DNA of 64,000 bases, from the NCBI RefSeq assembly GCF_050624435.1, contig NC_134541.1, positions 9,004,983 through 9,068,982 on the forward strand, given 5' to 3'. Positions 57,447 to 64,000 of the stretch are shown piece after piece. Position numbers and translations under genes: made by a program. Position 1 is the first letter of the stretch; each line of letters starts with the position of its first letter. The notes beneath the pieces were generated by a model that saw only the letters and a list, made by a program, of their open reading frames with translations, was not told the DNA's origin and ran no database searches. The DNA is from Tenrec ecaudatus (lineage: Eukaryota > Chordata > Mammalia > Afrosoricida > Tenrecidae).

Positions 57447-57754
57447 TGGACAAGAAGAAAGGGGAAATTCTGCACCCTCTTGGCAGCCAAGGGAGATTTT
57501 GCTAAAGCGCCTGTAAGGAACAGCCTAACATGTGCATAAGTGCCGTGTCCCAACAGCTCAGATGATGTGAAGGAGAAAGCACTGTGTCTAACAACAGTAT
57601 TACTATTTTTTAAAGTGCAGTGTGTTTTTTTAATGTTCATCCCTTTGGGGTCTGACTGAAGAGATCATCACTTTTCATTATTACCCTCAACAGTGCATAC
57701 ACATTTTGTTTCATCTTATTCGTTGACGATATGATTCAACAACCACAGTAGATA

Positions 57755-57960
57755 AGAACCCTGGTAGGCTAGTAGATTAGGAGCTGGATAGCTAACTCCA
57801 GGGTCAGCACTTCAAATCCCATAGTCACGCAGTGGGAGAGAGATGAGGCTTTTTGCTGCTGGAAATGTGGGCAGCCCGGGAACCCAAAGGGACAGTGCTA
57901 CTCTGCCCTCATGGGTCTCTGTGAGTTGGAATCCACTGGACGCAGAGGGCTTGATTCTGC
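57755..57960 (+). repeat. AfroSINE copy
   Basis: GAACCCTGGTAGGCTAGTAG...GGGTCAGCACTTCAAATCCC...GTTGGAATCCACTGGACGC. Confidence 0.8.
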
Positions 57961-58079
57961 CTCTAGATGCATGATCTTTTCTTCTCCAAAACATAAAAAT
58001 CTGTGTAGTTTTATTTAAAATAATAAGCTCAGTTTCAAAAAACCAAATATTGAGAAAATGGCATTGTTTTGTATTTCAT

Positions 58080-58830
58080 GAAGTTTGGAGGGGGGCTTAT
58101 TAACAGCTTTCTTAATGCAGAGAACAGAAACTTGCCTGCTGACATGGGGCAGGACTTGAAGCACTGGCTGATGAAGATCAAGGACTGCGGCCCTCCGTTG
58201 GGGTTACAACTCAGTGTCAAGGAAACCAAAATCCTCACAACTAGACCAATAAGTGACATCATGATAAATGGAGAAAGGGTTAAAGTTGTCAAGGATCTTG
58301 TCTTGCTGGATCCACCATCAATGCTCATGGAGGCAGCAGTCAAGAGCTCAAACGACACATTGCATCTCTAAAGTGTTGAAAAGTAAGGAGGTTACTTTGA
58401 GGACTAAGGTGCACCTGACCCACGCCACGGTATTTTCAATCACCTCATGTGCTTGGGAAAGTTGGACACGAAATAAGGAAGACTGAAACAGAATCGATGC
58501 ATTTGGTCTATGATGCTGGTGAAGAATCTGCAAGTACCATGGCCTGCCAAGAGAACAAATTTATCTCAGAGAGGTCCAACCAGAAGTCTCCTCAGAAGCA
58601 AGGATGGCGAGACGTCATCTCATGGCCTTTGACATGTTTTCAGCAGAGACCAGTCCCTGGAAAAGGACATCCTGCCTGGTAAAGTAGAGGGGCAGCAGAA
58701 AACAGGAAGACCCTCGAGGAGATAGGACAACACTGTGGCTGCATCAGTGGGTTCAGACAGAGCAGTGGTTGTGAGGACCAGCCAGTGTTTCGTTCTGTGG
58801 TTCATCAGGTTGCAATGAGTGGAACTAGGT
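58080..58830 (+). repeat. RTE-type LINE, C-terminal half of the polyprotein
   Basis: The frame at 58069 reads DMGQDLKHWLMKIKDCGPPL...VKETKILTTRPISDIMINGE, the region after the RT catalytic motif in RTE elements. Later frames include KVLKSKEVTLRTKVHLTHAT and the C-terminal block. It ends GAGTGGAACTAGG without an AAC tail. Confidence 0.85.
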
Positions 58831-58914
58831 CTTTCAAATGTCCCACTTTTGAGAGGGGGCTCACTGGCATGCTCTACTCAGAATCCAGAATCCCACCAGT
58901 CCCTGGAGGGAGAC

Positions 58915-59852
58915 ACACCAATCAGGCCATTTTGGTCACACACTGTTACACAATCTTTTCAGGTCTCTAAATAGAAAGCTTGATTAACAGTCTGACCTGG
59001 TGGAACAAATTCCAAATGTACAACCCCCCCTCACATCAAAAAACAAATGAGCATCTTCTTGATCTTTGATTTCATTTGACAAGCTTGTGGGGTTTGGGGG
59101 GTGAGGTGACAATGGTGTCTTCCACTGGCTTGATTGATGTTTGCTTTGGGGGCCATCAGAATAGCACCATGTCTCATCAGCAGTAATGACCTTGGGGGAA
59201 AAGTCAAGTAGCTTTGGAGCTATTCTTTCAAACCATAGTATGTTTCCACTCAACACTCTTTTTGCCGGTCAGTCAGAACCCAAGGCACAAAGTTCACAGT
59301 GACCCTCCTCATTCCCAAATCTTCTGTTGAAATTAGCTGAACCGAGTACCCAGATTGTCCGGATAACTTCCCCATCTCCTCAATGGTCCATTGTTGGTCT
59401 TCGAGCACAAGTGCATGAATTTTGTTGACATTTTTTATCTGTTTGGGAAGTTGACAGACATCCAAAATGAGGTTTGTCATAAATTGACATTTCACCTTTT
59501 TTGAAACTACAAAACCACTCATACACTTGAGTTTTACCCAAAGCACTGTCCTTGTAAGCTGCGTTCAACATCATAACAGTTTCTGAGGCATTTTCCCCAA
59601 GAAGGAAACAAACTTTCACAACCACATGCTGTACTTTTAAATCAGCCATCACAAAAACAGAGCTTCAAGTGAAACTGCTTTTATGAAAAAATTCACTGTG
59701 ACCAGAGAGAACCTTCCTAGGCAATGCCACTGGGTGCACTAACTCAGAGAAAGTTGCTGGATGCCCGCCCAACAGGGAAAAATGCAAACTAACAAAAGCT
59801 CCACCCAGTGGTGTTTTTTTTCCCACTTGGGGGGCATGGTACCCCTTCATAT
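58915..59852 (-). mobile_element. Mariner transposon, 3'-truncated
   Basis: Same family as 43710-44568. The 5' end on the minus strand is TGAAGGGGTACCATGCCCCCC. Frames show the helix-turn-helix (VKVCFLLGENASETVMMLNA), the linker TEDLGMRRVTVNFVPWVLTD and the catalytic ADETWCYSDGPQSKHQSSQW with D in the GDETW position set. It is broken by frameshifts, and the 3' inverted repeat is absent. Confidence 0.88.
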
Positions 59853-60334
59853 GTTAGAGGAGCGTTATTAGTAAAAATGTGATTAATAACAAAGCATAGA
59901 CATAAACAGAGCACGATCTAACTTCCAGCATAAAAAAGCACCCCGAGGAAGATACAAAGAAAGAAGTTTAAATATTTGGCTGGAAATTTGAGAGCAGGGG
60001 GTGGGGGTGGGAATAATCCTTACTGGAATTAGCATGCTAGCTAAAAAAATTGTCCAGACACGTTGAAGTTGCTGCTTAATTTAGATCCCTATCACAGAGC
60101 AATATTAAGCTCATCACATCACTTGACAATAGCAGTTCGAGCGTGGGAGCCCCAGAAACCTGCCGCTCTCTCCCTGGCTCCTGGGTCTAAGAGTTAAGGG
60201 GGAACACCCCATTGGAATTGCCTTTTGGCTTGCCAGGAGGAGCAAGTGGTAGGGAGGAGCAAACCTTTCCTACCAGGCTGTCATTTTATGCGTTGCCTGC
60301 AGGGGGCGCGCAAGGATCGTGGTAACGTCCCCGA
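59853..60334. other. Intergenic, no gene seen
   Basis: Apparently unique, with the weak CTCF-like motif at 60296. Confidence 0.4.
60296..60310 (+). promoter_or_regulatory. Weak CTCF-like motif
   Basis: CCTGCAGGGGGCGCG on the plus strand resembles the CTCF core. One SINE copy starts just downstream, so repeat-borne origin is possible. Confidence 0.35.
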
Positions 60335-60515
60335 CTTGAAGGAACACACAGGGCTGCTAAACACAAGGTCGGTAGTTCAAAACCACCAGCCGCTCTGCGG
60401 GAGACCGACAAGGTTGTCCATCCTCATAAAGAGCTACAGTCTGGGAAACCCACAGAGACGGTTCAGAATCCAATAGATGGCAGTGAGTTTGGGTTTGGAT
60501 TTGGATCCACCTTCA
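60335..60515 (+). repeat. AfroSINE copy
   Basis: CAGGGCTGCTAAACACAAGG...GTCGGTAGTTCAAAACCACC...ATGGCAGTGAGTTTGGGTTTG. Confidence 0.85.
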
Positions 60516-60529
60516 CGAGTGTTTTACCC

Positions 60530-61265
60530 CAGTACCCAAACCGGCTCATCCCGACCCTATAGGAGAGGGTAGAACGGCCCATGTGGGTTTCTTCTTTTTT
60601 TAAAACTTTATTTTTTTTAACTTTTTAAAAAAATCGTTTTATTAGGGTCTCATACAACTCTTATCACAATCCATACATACATCAATTGTGTAAAGCACAT
60701 TTGTACATTCATTGCCCTCATCATTCTCAAAACATTTGCTCTCCACTTAAGCCCCCCCCCCAAATCAGGTCCTCATTTTTCCCCTCCCTTTCCGCTCCCC
60801 TCTCCCTCATGAGCCCTTGATAATTTAAAATTATTATTTTGTCATATCTTGTCCTGTCCGACATCTCCCTTCACCCACTTTTCTGTTTTCCTTTCCCCAG
60901 GGATGAAGTCATATGTAGATTCTTGTAATCTGTTCCCTCTTCCCACCCCACATTCCCTCCACCCTCCCAGTATAGCCCCTCACACCACTGGTCCTGAAGG
61001 GATCATCTGTCTTGGATTCCCTGTGCCTCCGGTTCCTGTCTGTACCAGTGTACATCCTCTGGTCTAGCCAGACTTGCAAGGTAGAATTTTATTATTTGTT
61101 AATCGATTTATTAGGGGCTCATACAACCGTGTGGGTTTCTTGACTGTAAATCCTTCCGGATGTAGAAAACCTGGTCTTTCCTCCTGCCGAGGAGCTGGTG
61201 GCTTGGCACCGCTAACCTTTCGGTTAGCGGCCCAACGGCCACTCCGCTGCGGCACCGGGGCTCTG
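60530..61265 (-). repeat. AfroSINE split by an L1
   Basis: 60530-60593 (CGGCTCATCCCGACCCTATAG...GTGGGTTTCTT) continues at 61130-61265 (TGTGGGTTTCTTGACTGTAA...GCTGCGGCACCGGGGCTC). Confidence 0.9.
60594..61129 (-). mobile_element. 5'-truncated L1 inside the SINE
   Basis: A T-rich tail (60595-60640) then the reversed L1 3' UTR, flanked by a perfect 12-bp duplication TGTGGGTTTCTT (60582-60593 and 61130-61141). A second short copy of the L1 3' end (ATCGATTTATTAGGGGCTCA) lies at the far side, 61102-61127. Confidence 0.92.
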
Positions 61266-62030
61266 GTGCGCCGGCCTCGCTTTCTCTCTGGCAGTGCGCA
61301 AAACCTACTGTATGCTGCCGGGCACTGACGGGTAGCATTCACCCCGTGCCCCGAACCGCTGACATCCTCAGGGGGGTCGCCGAACTTTTGGAGTTCGTGT
61401 CTCCAAAGAATAGTCTGGCCAACAGCCTCGCCCCAAATCGGTCACTGAGAACCCATTTCCACGTGGACACACGAAGGCTGCCGCGGGTCAGAGTGGAACC
61501 TGAGACCGGGCACCAGGCGCAGGGAAGTAAAAGGTGTCCCGCGTCCGGAATGTCGGAACGAAGCTTGACCTCGGTTGGAGTGCCTCTCCCCGCTCACTCC
61601 CTCCGTTCCTCCCTCCTGCGTCTCCTTGGAGACCGCCTGCTGCCTCCCGCCTCGCGGTCTTTGCCTATTCTGTTCCACCGCCCCGCCCACAGGCTCTTCC
61701 CCACTCTCCCACCTGCTTACTTTTTATTCATCCTTAGACTCCAGTCTGTGCCCCGCCTCCAGGGAAGTTGTCCTTAAACGCTACCATCTGCTCCCCCACC
61801 CCACCCCACCCCCATCAAATCCTGGGTGGCCCTCGCGCGTGCTTCCTGTGGCTCCTGTCTCCCTCCGGGCCCGCGTCTCTGTAGTCGCAGCTCTCGCCTG
61901 GAAGGGGGTGCAGAGAGGGCGACCAGTGGGACTTGCTGCGCGAGCAATCCCTCCTTCGTGCACCAAGTAGCGCTCTTGCTCCAGAAGGAGTTCCCCTAGC
62001 AAACCCCTCATCTGTCCTAGGAATACTTCA
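61266..62030. promoter_or_regulatory. GC-rich non-repeat stretch upstream of PFDN4
   Basis: Higher GC and CpG than the surrounding sequence, with no named repeat (for example CTGCGCGAGCAATCCCTCC, GGGCCCGCGTCTCTG). It could be a distal regulatory element or the promoter of a non-coding transcript. ORFs of up to 143 codons are composition-driven and unsupported. Confidence 0.35.
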
Positions 62031-62184
62031 CTCAGCCAATCAGTATCAAGGAAACTTAGCTGTCTGTGGGTGAAGTGCCATTACTGATGGCTAGTTTGAA
62101 GACTCACCTTAATTTTTACCTCGCAAGAAGCATCACATTTCCCAAAGCCTTTCAGTGCAGTGCGTTTAAGCCTTTAGCAAACAG

Positions 62185-62290
62185 ACCGTTACAGGTTGAG
62201 CTACTAACTGCAAGGGCAGCAGTTCAAAACGACCAGCCATTCCTCCCAGAGAGAGATGAGTCCTTCTCTTCCAGTCAAGATTTAGTGAGT

Positions 62291-62362
<72 letters not shown>

Positions 62363-62430
62363 ATTAGTCTCAGACACCCACAGGAGCAGTTCTGTTCTCT
62401 CCTGTAAGGTCACTATGAATCTACTCTTAA
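62185..62430 (+). repeat. AfroSINE with an internal GA microsatellite
   Basis: GAGCTACTAACTGCAAGGGCA...AGTTCAAAACGACCAGCC before the GA run and CTCAGACACCCACAGGAGCAG after it. Confidence 0.85.
62287..62359 (+). repeat. GAGT/GA microsatellite
   Basis: Three GAGT-type units, then about 32 GA units. Confidence 0.97.
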
Positions 62431-62559
62431 ACTGCGAGGTTTGGGGGGTTATTTATGGTGGTCAGGACTTGTTCCAAATAGCATGTCTTTGAATGAAAAT
62501 ATTGATTTCCCTGGTGTGGTTTATTCAGCAATGATTTATTAAAAACCTAAGACTTTAGA

Positions 62560-62785
62560 CGTGTGGTCAGGAGAAATCCATCCCAGGAGAAGGACATCAC
62601 GCTTGGTGAAATCAAGGGACAGCAAACAAAGAGACAGACCTTGACCAGGATGGACTGACACCGTGGCTGCATCAATGGGCTTGAACATAAGAACAATTGT
62701 GGGGATGAAGCAGGATCAGGGACTGTCTTGCTCTGTTGTACAGAGGGTCGCCAACTTCATGGCCACTAACAACAACAACAAAGAC
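62560..62785 (+). repeat. RTE-type LINE 3' end
   Basis: GTGTGGTCAGGAGAAATCCAT...GACACCGTGGCTGCATCAATG, ending GGCCACTAACAACAACAACAA. Confidence 0.85.
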
Positions 62786-62789
62786 ATGC

Positions 62790-62905
62790 CAATCTGCTCC
62801 TGTAATGATGGGGCCAAAAGTCCCCAGGGGGTCAGTTCTTCCTTGTCCTGCAGAGTCACCATGAGTTGGAAAGGACTCATGGCACCCAACCAGTAGCAAC
62901 ACGCT
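62790..62905 (+). repeat. AfroSINE 3' fragment
   Basis: GTCAGTTCTTCCTTGTCCTGC...CATGAGTTGGAAAGGACTCAT and GGCACCCAACCAG. Confidence 0.65.
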
Positions 62906-62981
62906 TCTAACCTTGAGCCTGGCGTCCGCATCACACAAGCACATCACCTACTGCCTCAGTCAAGTTGTGCTCCTGGTGACA

Positions 62982-63045
62982 GTAGTTTTGTGTAGAAATT
63001 TTGGTCAGTAGTTTTGATCGGTAGTTTTGTATAGAAATTTTGGTC
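62982..63045 (+). repeat. 39-bp-spaced direct duplication
   Basis: GTAGTTTTGTGTAGAAATTTT at 62982 recurs as GTAGTTTTGTATAGAAATTTT at 63021, with a third partial word between them. Confidence 0.85.
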
Positions 63046-63261
63046 CGATTTTTCAGGAATAGTAGTTGGGCACCATCCAGTTCTTCGGGTCTCATGGCAA
63101 AGGAAGCAGCTGTCCATGGAGGTGGTTAGTCAGACAGTCCATTTCCCCACTCCTATTCCTGACTCTCCTTCCTCCATTTCTATAAGCAATTGTTGTACAG
63201 ACCAATTGTTGTGCCTTGAATGGAAAAATCGTTGCATTTTATGAGGCTCCAAAATCGACCA

Positions 63262-63472
63262 GAGGGGCCCTGGTGGCTTAGTGGTTCCGAATTGAGCTGC
63301 TAACTGGAATGTCGTCCATTAAAAGCCACCAGCCACTCCTCGAGAGGGAGATGAGTGTTGACTTCCATGGAGTTACAGCTCCAGAAACCCACAGGGCAAT
63401 TCCACCCTGCCCTGTACTTGGAATTGACTCAAGGATAGTGAGTGTGCTTTATTTGAGGCTGGGTCAGGATTC
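63262..63472 (+). repeat. AfroSINE copy
   Basis: GGGGCCCTGGTGGCTTAGTGG...GAGCTGCTAACTGGAATGTC...GGAATTGACTCAAGGATAGTG. The head is well preserved. Confidence 0.9.
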
Positions 63473-63473
63473 T

Positions 63474-63575
63474 CACCACAATCGAGTCAATTCCCAATCA
63501 CAGCGATGCTACAGGGCAGGGTAGAACTGCCCGGTGGGTTTCTGAGGCAGAAAAAGCCTCACCTTTTTCCGTTTT
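63474..63575 (-). repeat. AfroSINE 3' half
   Basis: ACAATCGAGTCAATTCCCAAT...GGGCAGGGTAGAACTGCCCGG. It sits tail to tail with the preceding copy. Confidence 0.8.
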
Positions 63576-64000
63576 TATATCCTCACCTGACATAAGCAAG
63601 GATTCCAATAGTAGAACTAAAGTGTATTTGAGGTAAAGGTGTTTTCAAGACCCAAATACGATACTGAACTCTTCCTAATGAAACCCTGCTTCAATAAAAG
63701 GCCTATGAATACCTGTGCTTCTAAAGATATCAAATATTTGGCAGATGGTCAATCCTGCATGATCTGCCATGAATCCCACGAACCTGAAAACTCTTGCTGA
63801 GCCCATTTATCTTACTAGTTCTTACAGCTCGGCTCCTGTGGAACATGGCTTCTTGGTGTCCAGTAACAACGAGCTGCTATTTGCAAAGCTGAGCAAGAGC
63901 GTTTAGCAAAGACTTGGGCAAGATAGACATCGCTACATTGTTGCAAGCCCTGGGGAAATTCTCTCTCTCTTTAAAAACACTTCACACGCTTTGGAGACAC
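63576..64000. other. Intergenic, nothing recognised
   Basis: No repeat or ORF recognised up to the window end. Confidence 0.5.

Larger units (their letters stand above)
56480..57480. promoter_or_regulatory. PFDN4: CpG island promoter of PFDN4
   Basis: About 1 kb of very GC-rich, CpG-dense sequence spanning exon 1, in contrast to the AT-rich, CpG-poor flanks. This is the usual promoter of a housekeeping mammalian gene. It extends on both sides of the start codon, so initiation in both directions is possible. Confidence 0.9.

Noticed and set aside
62287-62359. Regular repeats considered as a CRISPR-like array
   Set aside because: It is a simple GA microsatellite in a mammalian SINE. No spacer-repeat structure exists anywhere in the window.

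Overview
This is a stretch of a mammalian nuclear genome, almost certainly afrotherian and most likely a tenrec. About forty copies of a tRNA-derived SINE of the AfroSINE type are readable. With them are RTE-type LINE copies whose 3' tail matches the SINE tail, a young L1 family with a characteristic 3' UTR, and several hAT and mariner DNA transposons. hAT families of the SPIN/OC1 kind are reported from tenrecs but not from elephants or hyraxes (from memory), which is why I favour tenrec. There are no operons, CRISPR arrays or prokaryotic features.

The only protein-coding gene I can support is PFDN4 (prefoldin subunit 4) on the minus strand. Its four coding exons are 57071-57048, 52236-52129, 51092-50952 and 47416-47285. 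Every splice site is GT/AG and the joined frame gives 134 residues, the length of the human protein. The promoter is a CpG island at about 56480-57480. It has a YY1-type motif over the start codon, four GC boxes in an exact 18-bp tandem array, and a CTCF-type motif next to that array. If synteny with human chr20q13.2 holds, low coordinates face DOK5 and high coordinates face CYP24A1.

Layout: 1-47 kb is an intergenic desert made mostly of SINE, RTE, L1 and LTR-like repeats. It includes an L1 pile-up at 4.7-7.1 kb, a three-SINE tandem at 10.2-10.8 kb, a TIR transposon at 16.9-17.5 kb, an RTE reverse-transcriptase fragment at 20.4-21.3 kb, an antisense L1 ORF2 fragment at 33.2-35.0 kb, a hAT MITE at 39.5 kb and a mariner at 43.7 kb. 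The PFDN4 gene body spans 47.2-57.1 kb, and its introns hold a palindromic hAT MITE, a hAT copy with both ends, a truncated L1 and several SINEs. The 57.1-64 kb stretch upstream of PFDN4 holds an RTE, a second mariner of the same family, an L1 inserted in a SINE and a moderately GC-rich stretch at 61.2-62.0 kb.

I found no new multi-gene system. The most informative observations are nested transposon insertions with visible target-site duplications, which give a relative age order, plus the promoter architecture and a few candidate CTCF sites.
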